From: Bactericera cockerelli
Lineage: Eukaryota > Arthropoda > Insecta > Hemiptera > Triozidae
Assembly (NCBI GenBank): GCA_024516035.1
Contig: CM044967.1
Coordinates: 13,915,363-13,979,362, forward strand
Direction: 5' to 3'
DNA: 64,000 nucleotides
This document shows positions 23,575-48,304 of this stretch, one piece after another. The position numbers and the translations under genes were made by a program. The notes under the pieces were generated by a model that saw only the letters and a program-made list of their open reading frames with translations, was not told where the DNA came from and did not search any database. Numbering within the stretch: the stretch's first letter is position 1; every line of letters begins with the position of its first letter.

Positions 23575-24461
23575 AGTGTATTTTCTGTACTTAATCTCCC
23601 CCAATCTCGCATCAGCTGATCACAGATTAAGGATTTCTCCTCACGGCTTGTTCTTATTTCTCCTCCAATCTTAACCCGACGTTTCGTCAGATTGAGAATC
23701 GCCATTTTGAAATCAATTTGACTTGAGGTTGACCTTCAGCAGATCTTTATTATTTGTTTATGTTTTCATAAATTTACATTAACTTTTTTGATTTTCTATC
23801 GATGACTAGGTACTTTAACCAGTTTAGGTATTAGGTTCTAGTTTGAATTTTGAGCAGATTTAAGATTAGGAATTGTACAGGTATGAAAGTTCATTGTTGA
23901 TAATGAAAGTCCCTTTTATTAACATCCTCAATTTAATATTTCGCGAAAATGAATGCATAATGTACAGAATGCTAGCTCGAGTTTCCCTTTCGCATTACCT
24001 TTATAAATCTCAAGTGTACATTTGTTCTACATCTGGAAAGCAAGACGCTGTGTAGTATAAGGACAATCATGTCTGAGAAATTCTCATGAAAAAAATCAAG
24101 CAGTTTTCAATTTACAAAAGAGCACTGGTTCAAGCTGCAGTGATCGTTAACTCTGCTGTTTGTTGAATGCACAAATTTTCTGAACAGTCTATGGAATAGT
24201 AACTTGATTTACATCAAATTTGAGAAAAAGTAGGTAATGAAACTCTCGCAGAAATCTAAATAGTCATACTAGGTATTCAGATAGTTCAAATTTCCAATTC
24301 TATGAAATATTCTTATCAATCCTTATCAGTAATCTTATTTACATTTCACTGTGAGAAGCTAGCCTTAATTTAAGTTTCTCTGATTATATCGCTAGAGCGC
24401 GTCGAGGCGTTCTGATCTCTACAGATCGAGATTGGGGGAGATTAAGTACAGAAAATACACT
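23575..24461. mobile_element. 887-bp mariner/Tc1-like non-autonomous element
   Basis: The left end AGTGTATTTTCTGTACTTAA continues to ...tctcccccaatctcg and is repeated perfectly inverted at the right end (about 24428-24461), giving a terminal inverted repeat of about 34-36 bp. TA dinucleotides lie outside both ends (23573-23574, 24462-24463), as expected for a TA target duplication. The interior has no frame longer than 60 codons and no transposase motif. TIR length and TA duplication suggest the mariner/Tc1 superfamily; this is inference. Confidence 0.75.
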
Positions 24462-24463
24462 TA

Positions 24464-25763
24464 TTTTATTTGACTCGTTTTATTTCTAAACCGTATTAAT
24501 CCATCGTTCAAAAAGTTGTACAATAAAACTCAGCTTAATTTGAAATGATTCCTTTTGTATTTGTATAACTATAGCTATATAGATAAAAGTATATACTTCT
24601 ATAATATTTATTTAAATAATAATTTTTCTTTTCAACATTTCAATTAGAAGCAAAATTTAAATTAAACTTCTGAACCAAACCTTTTATTTCTTTTTTTGGT
24701 AAATAAATAAAATGAGTGATTATCTACATGTTTTCCATTTTATGAGAGATCAAGTGAAGAAGTTCATTGCTAGGTAGTTCAGAAGATCATTGGTAAGTTC
24801 ATGAATTATGGTTCCTATTGGTAGTATTGTTTTAAGTGGGAACTGTCCCAACCCTGAGATGCAAATTGCAAATTTTAATTTAAAAAAATCCAATGAGTGA
24901 TCTACTGAAGTGATAGTTTGACAGGTTATTTCCATGATAAAATACACTCAAGTTTTCTAGCTTGCTATCATGGGTTTTGGAGCTAGAGTAGCACAGCTGT
25001 TTTGGCCCTTAAGAAACACTTTGCCTTCCTGGCATACCTACCTACCAAGGTTTAGCGAAGATTTTAAATGGAAACTATCAAAACTTGATGAGAGCACAAC
25101 TCATGAAGAATATTAATTGAATGCTGGTTACATTTCTATATCAAACCTTGTGATACTAATAATTCTTTTTTCACAAGAATAATATTCACCAAGGGGTGTG
25201 ATTATTGCCTGAGGCAATCTTTGCCATCAAACCCATGAGTTGATAAGCTGGAAATCTTGAATATAATAATGAGACCACGTTTCCCAAGATAGGAAAGCAG
25301 ATCACTTATAAGACACTCTGTAAGTGCCAAAGACCTTTTTCTACCATTAGTAAAATAAAATGTTTTTTTTTATTTAAGGATATTGGCCAAAATGTCTAGG
25401 TCCAAAGAAATACTAATTACAAAATTAAAAAAAAGAAAATACATGGATTAAATATATACAGATGTCTTATCTAAATGGCAGGGTTTTTGCCTATGGCAAT
25501 CTTATTCACCCAACTCTTATTGATAATCAACACCCACAAGTTGCTGAAAAGATGTTCATTGTATTTGAGTGCAATTAGGTACCAATTGTTGAATAACTCC
25601 AAATAATAATAATATGAAGTTTCAAATCACTCATCTCACTTCTTTATCTTAGTTTAATGAGTAATGAATGACTGTAATGAGCTATAACTTGATCCAATGT
25701 AACATTTCAATGTCTGTTCAATGTATAATATATATTTTTTGGGTTTAATGTTACTTTCAACTA
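24464..25763. other. Unassigned intergenic DNA
   Basis: AT-rich; no exon, RNA gene or repeat copy that I can support. Confidence 0.4.
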
Positions 25764-25930
25764 CATGGTCATATGACAATGGGGGTGTTACCCTCCATGT
25801 GCAGGAAACTCACAAACCTGCTACCCACATTAGCCTCACCCAGCCTGGGTTGTACCAGAATGCCAGCATCATGAAGTCTTCACTGGTGATCCTGTGAGAA
25901 CCGGTGCACTCAACGTGCCATCAATGCCAG
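25764..25930 (-). repeat. SINE-H copy
   Basis: On the minus strand it reads acccaggctgggtgaggcta atgtgggtagcaggtttgtg, matching 9800 and 26088. No tRNA gene or coding frame. Confidence 0.6.
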
Positions 25931-26087
25931 CATATATTTTTTTTGCGAACTGAATTTTCAACAGTGTTATCTATAAGTTTTACTTAGACTCTAACTAAAA
26001 CATTAATTTATACTAGTATATAAAACGTAATATTAATCATTTGTTTAACTGAAGGCTCAATTTTATTGTGATTAAAATCAGACCAGC

Positions 26088-26345
26088 CTCTATTGTGTAA
26101 TGGTTGTTACTACTGCCTGTGGTCCAGAGATCCTGAGTCAGATCCTAGGTTGAGCAGAATCTTGAATCAAAAATTCTGTTCCCACTGAACACACAAGGCA
26201 GACTTTTCCAGCTCAACCCAGGCTGTTTGAGGTTAATGTGGGTAGCAAATGGAAGGTTAAACTCTCATCCTGAATAGCCCAAATCAGCGCTTTAAAACCC
26301 AAATTGAATCAACTGGTCACAGTAGATCTCATTAGGCCACAGAGT
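26088..26345 (+). repeat. SINE-H copy with tRNA-like head
   Basis: Head-like region gtaatggttgttactactgc...gagtcagatcctagg, then ctcaacccaggctgtttgag gttaatgtgggtagcaaatg. It is the most complete of the three copies. Confidence 0.6.
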
Positions 26346-26559
26346 TAATTGCATGGAGTTTCTTACAAAACACTTCAACCAGGTCAAATAACATTAAAAT
26401 ATTTGATTTCAAGTAAGTTTAAAACTTGTGACAGGAAGCTGAGTGACTCACAATGTCTATAGGTAGTAATACTGATTTGTTTTGAAAAATAATTGCATTT
26501 TCCTCATAGGGTGTGTTCATAAGGTCCAGCAACAGCTGATTAATTTTTGAACTGTTTAA

Positions 26560-26775
26560 CACGTCAGAGACGGGTCCTATTTTCTATAGTTTGTACGCTG
26601 GGACAGCTTCAAATTAGGGTATGTGTTCCAAATATGACAACAACAACAAAAAAATTGGGATGGGCGAGTACAAAAATATATTAATTAAAGCATTATCTGT
26701 GCCCACTGGTGGGTCACGTTACAAGGGAAATTAAAAAAAAAGTGACCCACCAGTGGGCACGCCGTCTCATACGTG
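26560..26775. mobile_element. piggyBac-type MITE, left of a TTAA-sharing pair
   Basis: TTAA at 26556-26559 and 26776-26779 flanks a 216-bp segment beginning CACGTCAGAGACGG and ending CCGTCTCATACGTG (inverted repeats with two mismatches). An inner inverted pair, tgcccactggtgggtcac and gtgacccaccagtgggca, lies at 26699-26759. No coding capacity. Confidence 0.82.
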
Positions 26776-26779
26776 TTAA

Positions 26780-27075
26780 CTCTTTGCGGCACGGTGGTCC
26801 CAAGGAGGACCACGTAAAATGGGACCCTTACTGCACGGGCCCTCCTGACTTGTTGTGCCCTGTGAAAGCTACGACAATGTCCGACTACAGCCGAAAACTT
26901 TTATCAAATAGGAAGAAGCTTGAGTGGTCCCTGGCTAAGTGAAGCGTGCTGAGACGATACTAAAGACAGTTCTATATGGACCACCGTGCAGTAAGGTACA
27001 TTTTCCAAGTGGTCTTTCTGGGGACCACCGTGCCGGAAAGGTTATTCAAAAAAATCCGAGCCGTGCCGCAAAGAG
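26780..27075. mobile_element. piggyBac-type MITE, right of a TTAA-sharing pair
   Basis: It starts CTCTTTGCGGCACGG and ends CCGTGCCGCAAAGAG, a perfect 15-bp inverted repeat. TTAA at 26776-26779 (shared with the left element) and 27076-27079. Repeated ggaccaccgtgc phrases occur inside. It sits about 180 bp upstream of the first coding exon of the CDK gene, so it lies in that gene's upstream intron or promoter side. Confidence 0.88.
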
Positions 27076-27302
27076 TTAAGCTGGGAAGTTGAAATTTTTA
27101 ATGTAGACATATGATCTTGTATTTGAAAAAAATATATATATTTGGAATTTCAGAGATAAAATCAGGGGTGGCCACAAGGGGGTCAAATTTAATTGAGACC
27201 ACCCATATTTTTGTTATATGAAATTAACTCAATTTATGTTTTTATTTTTTTCCAGATGGTGCAAAATTAGTTTTTAAAATATCACTGACTGAACCATAAA
27301 TT

Positions 27303-32904
<5,602 letters not shown>

Positions 32905-35024
32905 CTTATCTGTGTATTGTTAACTAAAGTTGGGGAAATTTATCTTGATTAATAATGTACTGAAGTCCTGTTTCTATAGTATCTTAAAAAATATCAACAA
33001 TTTATTACTAACATTTATACACGGTCCTGTCCTTTACATTTTATTCATCATTCTTGTGGTGAAATGTTAAACATGATTTGTTTGTAGAAGAGATCGAAAT
33101 ATGAGTAGCAGTAAAACTGCATTATAACAAAAAGAACGCGAGTGAAATAAAATAAAGGTGATTAATGAAATTCCTCATATTTAATTTCTCAATTGTTTCC
33201 TAAATTACCTGCATCAATATAATATTTAGAATATTGAATGTGCAACAGCTTTCAGCATTTTATCATACTTATGGAAGCACGTTGTATTTTTCATGTAGGT
33301 TGTCAAAAATCCTACAAGGGAGTGAAATACATTTTATTATTATTATTTATTATTAGCTACCATTTAATTTGTGGAATTTGAAACAGCGAAATGGTCAAAT
33401 AGAGGTGTATATACAGGATGTTTCAACTCTATGGTAACAACCGGTGGTGGGTTATAGAACTTGAAAAAACCAATATATTTTCCGAGGTGGTTTTAGAATA
33501 GGCCCATTTTCCTCTGTGTGTGTGTGGGGTGTGTGTGTGTGTTTTTTAAAATGTCATTTCCTTCAAAAATGATTGAATTCTAGATTTTTTAAATGTTTTA
33601 GAAACTTTATGTAAATATCTAAGTTGGATTGATCACGTCTCATGAAACAAAATGCCGTCCACTTGAAAATTTCATGTTTGATATTCTTAAAAACAATCCG
33701 ATTGATTTTTTTGAGTAGGTAGCTTGATTGAAAAGGCCAAATTCAAAATCACCTCGAGAATTTTTTTTTTAACTGATACCTGGTTGTTCATAGTGAAACA
33801 GCTTGAATACAGATTTTTGTTCTCTGATGAACCTAATTCTAATTGTACTGACCTAGTTATACTGATTAAATGTCTGCTCATTTTGAACAAGCCTAAAGTT
33901 ATAAAGAATTTTCAATGATATCTGAAAAACCTAGCATTTTTAAAATAAATAAACTACCTATTAGTTCATTTATTAAAAAAGATTGTTTGTTTATACATAG
34001 CATTAACGATACTTGCAAATGTGTTTTGTGTTTTTATAAATTACCTATTATATTTTCAAAGTTCAATGTTGCCTTCTTTTTTTTCTACCTCATAATCTTA
34101 TTATCACTCTTGACAATAATCTTGTATACAGAATCTTCCTCACTAGATGTCACTCTCTTGTATTTCTAGAAAGGTCTTGAAATTTGACGGTCTGTAAATT
34201 CCAGGAATATTTATTTGTTTATGATTTATTTTAAAGTTACTGAGTGTTTTTTTTTTCTTGTCGTTGTTATTTTGGTGTTCCATCATAGATTTTTACTGTC
34301 TTTTCCACCTTCTTCTCCTTACATTGCAGGCCAGCGTTTTAAAGTTAATTTCAAGTTGTGAATTGAAAAAAAAAAACTTAATGTACCTCAACTATTTCAA
34401 TAAATACAAAACTTAAAGCATTTAATCACGAAAAAAAAAAAAAAAAAATGTACTGATTCGTTGCTACCATTTTATTAGCATATTTGTTCGAGTTTACTAG
34501 TTCTGAAAAATTTCTGCTAGAATCGAATGCCTCCTTTTCTATTGTTTACCATACTAGTTCACAAAGTGAAAATTCCGTCTGTTATTGAGAATATTTTGTT
34601 CAAATGATCCTCAACGTCTATTAGTTCTGATATTTTTACTTTCCTTATCTATATCTTTTAGTGATGATGATTCACTATGAACTAAGTTTTAGGCTAATGA
34701 AAACTGTAATTAAAGAAGAAAAATACATTGCTGTTTTTCGTTGACTCTGGCAAAAGAAAATAGAATAAAAGAACTGATTTGAACATCACGCAACTTTCCT
34801 TATCCCTGAAAAAGATGTCAAACTCTGCCACAGATGGTGACTATATTAATTTTATTGATAGAAATGGAGCTAAATAAATGGTCTAGAGCAGCGTTTTTCA
34901 AACTTTGTTACTCCGCTACCCTTTGAAAAGATTTTGGTAGTGTGACCACCCCTTCCCGTTCCCCTTTGGCTAAATATTAGTGTAAAATACATATCAAACC
35001 TTTGAAAGACGATTAAAGTTCCAA
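32905..35024. other. 3'UTR of CDK gene and intergenic DNA
   Basis: Overlapping AATAAA signals at about 33146-33156 may end the kinase transcript. A tacaggatgtttcaactcta phrase at 33412 resembles the end of 'TACAGGGTG' repeats elsewhere (16770, 21311, 58546), and a (TG)n stretch is at 33515-33541. No further gene recognised. Confidence 0.4.
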
Positions 35025-35175
35025 GGGCCGAATTATAAAACAGGATTTAATCTAAGTGTAAACTCTCACTTAACTCAGTCTTTAGTGCGCTGTGATTGTT
35101 GAAATTCCATTAGAGGGTGTGTTAAGGGACAGTGTCTACTTAGATTAAATCTAATCCTGTTACAGAATTCGGCCC
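35025..35175. mobile_element. MITE-3 copy
   Basis: 151 bp, GGGCCGAATTATAAAACAGG at the left and cctgttacagaattcggccc at the right (inverted), with gtgcgctgtgattgttgaaa in the middle. Related copies: 47600-47965 (split), 48815-48925, 49208-49378, 55040-55191, 56780-56934, 59670-59815. Confidence 0.8.
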
Positions 35176-35221
35176 TTAGTGTATTACAATGAGAGTACAA
35201 AATAAAAATATAGTAAATAAA

Positions 35222-35490
35222 TGCTTTTTTGTGTTATTTATCACAATTTTAGTGAGTAGCAGTCCTATAACTTTTTACCATTTAATAAACCATATCTTGT
35301 TTTGCCTATAATTCTGCTACTGGTTGCTGCTCACATCAAAGCAGCTACTCATTTTTCCTAACGAGGTATGATTTCACCCCGAACATCCAAGTACAGTGTA
35401 AAAAAAATCCTGCCCCGCTGGTGATCGAACTAGGTCACCATGCGTGCAATCCCTAGGGCGCTAACTCACTCAGCCATGCAATAGGTATTT
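35222..35490 (-). repeat. SINE-E copy
   Basis: On the minus strand: tRNA-like head (gctgagtgagttagcgccct, tggtgacctagttcgatcac), then cctcgttaggaaaaatgagt and a tail near ttgtgataaataacac. It matches 61440-61740 closely. Confidence 0.75.
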
Positions 35491-35660
35491 ACCCCCCAAG
35501 TAGCCTAAGACCCACGTTTTCTTCAAATTTCAACTCATCAGTATGGAAAGGTTTAAATTATTTTTTTCGCACTCAAGACTCTAGAGCACTGGTTTCGTAC
35601 TGATACCTCAATACCTATTGGTGGGTCAGGGATTTAAAATAAAAATATATTAGTTTTCTT

Positions 35661-42955
<7,295 letters not shown>

Positions 42956-43116
42956 GCCGAGTTCCGGATGAGCCGCGTAGTTGAACACTTGCAGTTCTCC
43001 GTTGTTGTCATAGTAACCATAGTGGCCCTTCACGCGACCCTCTCCATCCCGCTCCTCATATCTGAACTGGCGGTTTTGTCTGAAAAGTAAAAACATGTCT
43101 TAAGTTTTTCTTTTTC

Positions 43117-43296
43117 GCCGAGCTCCGTGGCTCAGTGGTTGGTTACTGACCCGGAGGTTGCGGGTTCGAATCCCGGCCGGAGCGGAAAATTTTGACCGAG
43201 TTTTTCGTTTCCGGAATGGCATGTTAGTAAAGGTAAAGTGCCCTGAAGTAATGTGAAAGCGGTTCCGGGGCACACTTAGCTTTTTTAAAAAAAAAA
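43117..43296 (+). repeat. SINE-B copy in cuticle intron
   Basis: tRNA-like head gctccgtggctcagtggttg ... gcgggttcgaatcccggccg gagc, body ttccggaatggcatg...aaagtgccctgaagtaatgt gaaagcggttccggggcaca, then A-rich tail. Copies at 51690-51880 (+) and 55600-55775 (-). The missing anticodon-arm fit and the long body argue for a SINE rather than a tRNA gene. Confidence 0.85.
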
Positions 43297-44154
43297 GTTT
43301 TTCTTGTACACAGTCGAACCCGGATATATTAGGATCCAAGTGATAGAGCAGAAGTCTACATTTATAAAGAGGTTTCTAATATAGTCAACCTACTACTACA
43401 CATATACAGGTGATGCAGGGACATAAAGTTTTCTCTATTGTTGAGAGTTTTTTTTTACTATTATAACCCGTTCTATTATATCTAAGTTTTACTGTTTGTA
43501 TATTTATTGTTTGTACAATTTTAAGATTAGGGAGCGGAGCATCCACTTGAATACATTTCACCTGCTACCAAACTTGAGAAACTGGCTAAATTGCGAGTAC
43601 AGATGAACACATCTGCCATTAACAAGGGCGTGAAATCATCACTTTGTGCTATTGCGTATACTACATCTCAGTAGTTCTTCTTACTTTTTTATCGGGTGGA
43701 GCAGAGTGCTACCGCGTGACCTATTTTTCATAACATAATTATGTAGTTTATAACAGAATCATACCCTGCTCCTGTGTCGTATCCAAACTTGTAAGATTCA
43801 GGGCCCACTTGTCCATGCATTTGAAATTCCACCCTTTGTCCATCACTGTTTTGCACCACAGATTTTTTCTGCTCTTGTGGGTCAGCATGTAGGTCCTGAA
43901 ATGAATTTCAAAATATTTTATTCTGTAAAACTAATTATAGATAAAAATTGCATCAGGAATAACATAGTAATAAAATAGATAGACAAAAAAAAACGGACTA
44001 CTTGACAGAAGAAAGTATTTTTTCTTTTAAAATTAATGGAAAAAGACGCAACATGTATTAAATAAGAGAAAAATAAATTTTCTCTTTCAATAAAAAAAGT
44101 AATAGAGACATACCATTACATGCTCAGAATGTTAACTTTAAATCCAAACTCCAT

Positions 44155-44899
44155 ATAAAAAACACTGCCAATTATGGACACAATACTTCCTCGTGAATGT
44201 TTCACATTGTTTACACGTGCGAATTTTGAGTTTTATACTAAATTACTTGTATCTCCAAAACGGATGAACCGATTTTCTTCAAATTTGTTTATATGAGAAA
44301 ACCGTTTTTTCTACATTCTAGATTCTACAAAAAATTCTGTATCGGCAATCGTGATCCTTATTTTTTTACTTTTTTTTCCAAAATTTCGGATTTTCTTAAA
44401 TATCAAAGTCAAATTATAAATAATTTAGAAATAAATATAAATAACTTAAGTAAAACAGTAATTTGCATGTTCTTACAAAATTTCATCAAAATCGGTGTAC
44501 CGTTCACGAGATATAAGCGTTTAAGTAAAAAGTTAGTGGTCAGGCGCATGGTCTCTTTCACCCAGAACCGCTAGTATGAATTCAATGAATTTAAAATGGG
44601 ACCATCTACAGAATGTCTCCTAGATGTGTGCAAAATTTCAACAAAATCGGTCAAGTAGTTTCCGAGATTTGCGCGTTACAAGGAATCGTTTTAACAGACG
44701 ACGGATCGACAGACCGACAGACCGACAGACCGACAGACCGACAGACCGACAGACGACAGACGGACACAAACCAAATTTACTCAGTAGTTATGAAACGTCC
44801 AGAAATATGAAAAAAATTGAAATCGGAGCAAAAAAATATTTTTTTTTACAAAAACGAACACAATACTTCCGATTTCTAATATTAGAAATTTCTCGGAAG
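44155..44899 (-). repeat. Element R, inverted copy
   Basis: It is the reverse complement of 7622-8311 with small differences, plus an expanded (gacagacc)n stretch at 44705-44765. It lies in intron 2 of the cuticle gene, 36 kb from the other copy. Confidence 0.78.
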
Positions 44900-46612
44900 T
44901 AAAATAAAGAATCTAATTTTGATGTGAGAGCAAAAAATTACTTACGTGCTGAACATCTACACGGTTTGATCCTTCATGCTTGTATTCATCAAATAATTTC
45001 CGGTTTTCCTGTAAGTTTCCATTCATCCTTTCTTTTCCCAACTTCCAAACTCAATCTCTTTCTTGTGATTCTTCGGATGGAAGGGTATACTTCTCGTACG
45101 CTCCTGCTGCGCATACGAGTAAGGATCTTTCTCATACTTTTTAATCTTTGCCCTGTACCTTGGAGGCATTCTTGTTACAGTTTCTAGCTTGCTCTCCTCA
45201 ATTTTGTTATTTTTCTGTCTATTTGATTGTTTCTCCAGCTTTCTCTTCCTTGGAAAGTCATCATCATCATCATCATCAGTGTCATCTTCTTTGTCATTTT
45301 TACCGTCGGAGTCATAGTTTTCGTAATCCTCCTTACTAGTTTTATCTTCATCTTCGCTATCTGCTTCGTTTTTCTTTCTCTTCTTTTTCCTCTTTTCTTT
45401 TTGATTTAAAAATCTGTTGAATTCTTTCAATAGATTCCTGTTGTGTTTCAGATCTAATAGTCTGTAAGGACTGACTGTGGAGTACGGATAGTGATAATCG
45501 CGGTTAAAAAGTGGAGGTATTCGAGGAGGAATGAAGATATCATGAGCAGGAGGCTTTGATTTAGGTGGTCCCATGATGCTGACAGGAGATTGTTCTAACA
45601 GAGGTTGCTGGGAGTCTGAAATGGGCTCGACCAAAGTTGGTAGAACGTGATATTGAGAATGAGTGGGTGTTGTATACTTGACGATGTGTGTCTTATGAGG
45701 ATGTCCGCTGTGTACAGGTACCGAAGGTGGTGAAGCATAAATAGGCCTTACGGTCGCTATGAATTTCTTCACTGGTGGATAGCTTGGTGTAGGGTTCACA
45801 TACATATGCTGCTGACTGTTTTGATTATAGAAAGGGTATGGGTGATAAGAGTGTGGTGGGATGGAAGTGGGTAAAGGAGTCACAGGAGGTCCGTACACAT
45901 TTTTCGAGTAGTACTTTTTTGTATGCATTGTATCTGTATCAATGAGATTGATGTTTTCTACTCCTGGGGGATAGTGGGTTTCTTCAGGTTCGTCGAAATA
46001 CGCAGGACTTGACGTGACATAATAGTCAATGGTAACTTCATTGGCTGGTGGAATCAGAGGGTTTAGATCTAGCTTGTGCATTTCCCCTGGGGCTTCATAT
46101 GGTTTCATGATCACAAAATGGTTTTGGTGAAGAGGATGAGGTGACGGCGGTGGATACACATAGGCCACCTGATCGTACTTTGATTTCAACTTCCTGACTT
46201 TCTGTGGCATGTGTCTTGGGTGTGTTGTCTTTACGTAGTATACGTCTTCATATTTCCTGGCCCATGGTTCTGCCGTGACGACTTGGTCATTGGAAGATGC
46301 TGTCAACAACGCGTTTTCCTTTGACTTGAAATTGGATGTGGCGTTCCAAGATGAGCTTAACGGCACTGTTGTTGTATTCCGTGGACTCTTTGATGAAGAT
46401 ACCACTTTTGTTGGCTGAAATATTGTTGTATTTTTGCTTTTATAAATACTAGAATTGGACGGACTTTCAGAATAGTCCATTAGTCCCACAGGAATTCGAT
46501 TGACTTGCGTCGTGTGGTAAGGGAATGTCTTATCAAGTAGAATGCTTGACATGGGGAATATCTGAGCTGAGATGTTGTGAGGTAACATCATCAAGAGTGG
46601 AATCAGCCATAT

Positions 46613-47156
46613 CTGAAATTTTAAAATAAATAATTTAGACTTTTAGTGAATATGTATTACACAAAAATATAATCCATACAAAAATTGACCACAGAAAGAG
46701 TAAATTTTTACTCGTTTAAAAAAAAATCAGCTCAGACTTTAGAATGTAAAACACATACTCCATCTATCACTGCCTCTTTTTACTTTCCTTATCATATAGA
46801 AAGGAAAGTAATGGATTCACCCAAATAATTTAAAAAAAAATCTAATTTTAAGTTCGGTCGCAATTGAACCAAAGTTGATATTATCATAACAGACTTAGTT
46901 TTAAAATTAATAAACTCATGAATGTTTATTTCTCTAGGATTTGTTGCTTCTCAAGCTCGTCAAAATTGACGTTAACAAACAATATCGGTGTAAATTCGAA
47001 AACTGATCGCTTTTCTTTCTATACCTAACACTCTTAACAGGCTATACTTTTAGTACCTAGTTAATAAAATAGTTACTTCAAATATTCCAGAGAAGCAAAA
47101 TACATATTTGTGATATTCTTTTTCGTCTTTATATTCCACCTCACGGATTTCTAAAA
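46613..47156. other. Cuticle gene intron 1, right part
   Basis: The acceptor-side half of the 2.8-kb first coding intron. No exon or repeat copy recognised. Confidence 0.4.
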
Positions 47157-47162
47157 TTTGAG

Positions 47163-47196
<34 letters not shown>

Positions 47197-47198
<2 letters not shown>

Positions 47199-47529
47199 GA
47201 ACATTTATTTAAAGAGAGATAACAATCGAAGTCCTTGCCCCTGTGAGGTATTTGATGTTAATATTTTTTACGAAATTTTAGAAAAGGAACTAGAAACTTG
47301 CTGCTGTACAGACGCTTGGCTAGAATACCTAGTTAATAGAAAGTATAGTATTTTTGAATATCTCTTTCCAGCTAACAATAAGCTGAGTAATTATTTATTG
47401 TTTCGGAGAGGACAAGAACTCATCCGGACAGAATTATTCCCAGACATGACTGATAACCGCATCAAGTTGATCAAGCGCCTGTTAATTATGACACGAGACC
47501 TGCCAAATCAGTGTAATATGATAGACTGA
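47197..47529 (+). CDS. Unrecognised 110-codon open frame after a T30 run
   Basis: The frame starts at ATG 47197 just after a 30-nt T run and reads MNIYLKRDNNRSPCPCEVFD ... ELETCCCTDAWLEYLVNRKY ... LFRRGQELIRTELFPDMTDN ... PNQCNMID. Composition looks protein-like (mixed charged and hydrophobic, no low complexity), and it is antisense to and inside intron 1 of the cuticle gene. I do not recognise a family. It could be one exon of a nested gene, a retroposed fragment or chance. No splice partner or promoter was identified. Confidence 0.3.
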
Positions 47530-47599
47530 CTGACACAGAACATAATGACCGGAAGGAACCGTCTTAGGTTTTGATAATAGGAAGACTTCAGACGTCTAA

Positions 47600-47965
47600 G
47601 GGCCGAATTATAAGCTAATAATAATAATATCGCCATATTGATACTGCCCGATTAAGACTATTTAAGTCCCACAGTAATTGCTATACAGAGAGGTAATGCT
47701 GTGAGTATTAGAGGAACTCTCCCAACCTCTGAAAAATTGGAAGAAATATTTTACTTATAGGATGTGAAAAAAAAAAAAAAAAAAAAAAAAATCAAGTCCC
47801 ATTATTTCAGGTAAAATCCCAAATGGGAGGATAACATGTCAAAATAGGATTACAATAATGATAAGACTTCCATCAAGTCGGAGTTTCAAATTATCACAGC
47901 GCACCATAGTCCCGACTTGAGAGACTTTCTGGCTTATCTGTTGTAATTCTATTTTATAGTTTTAC
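47600..47965. mobile_element. MITE-3 copy split by a SINE-C fragment
   Basis: GGCCGAATTATAAGC opens a MITE-3 end at 47600. At about 47614 SINE-C-type sequence begins (aataatatcgcc ... agtcccattatttcaggtaa...aaatgggagg), with an A25 run inside, and MITE-3 sequence resumes near 47840 (aaaataggattacaataatg ... agcgcaccatagtcccgact tgag). Confidence 0.65.
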
Positions 47966-48102
47966 AATATTACGACTTCATATGTTTAACTAGTCGGAAA
48001 TGTTGTAGTATATTATTTTACAAATAAGCGACCTCAGGTTCGAGTTCCATGTACGTTAAAAATTTAGTAAGATGGGTTTGAGATATAGTTTTTTTTTTAA
48101 AT

Positions 48103-48304
48103 AATAATATCGCTTTATTTTTAAAGTGCCCAATTAGTACTATTAAGTCCCATTATTCCAGCAGTAATCCCAAGACGTATTATTATGTGGTAAAAATCCC
48201 AAATGGGAGAAAAACTTGTCTTGTCCCGGCTGGGTTTCGAACCCGCGACTTCTGGAACCTCTGGATTCACAGAGAGCTGCCTTTACGACTGAGCTACCGG
48301 GACA
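48103..48304 (-). repeat. SINE-C copy
   Basis: On the minus strand tgtcccggtagctcagtcgt ... cgcgggttcgaaacccagcc gggaca: a tRNA-like head with a perfectly paired seven-base end (tgtcccg/cgggaca), followed by ttgggattactgctggaata...ctttaaaaataaagcgatat. It matches 54735-54945 (+). Confidence 0.82.

Noticed and set aside
44613..44902. Open frames in element R (65 and 92 codons)
   Set aside because: They include translated (gacagacc)n and hairpin sequence and are not conserved as frames in the copy at 7622.
47158..47196. Upstream extension of the 47197 frame through the T run (poly-Phe)
   Set aside because: It relies on a non-ATG start and a homopolymer; the ATG at 47197 is the only reasonable start.
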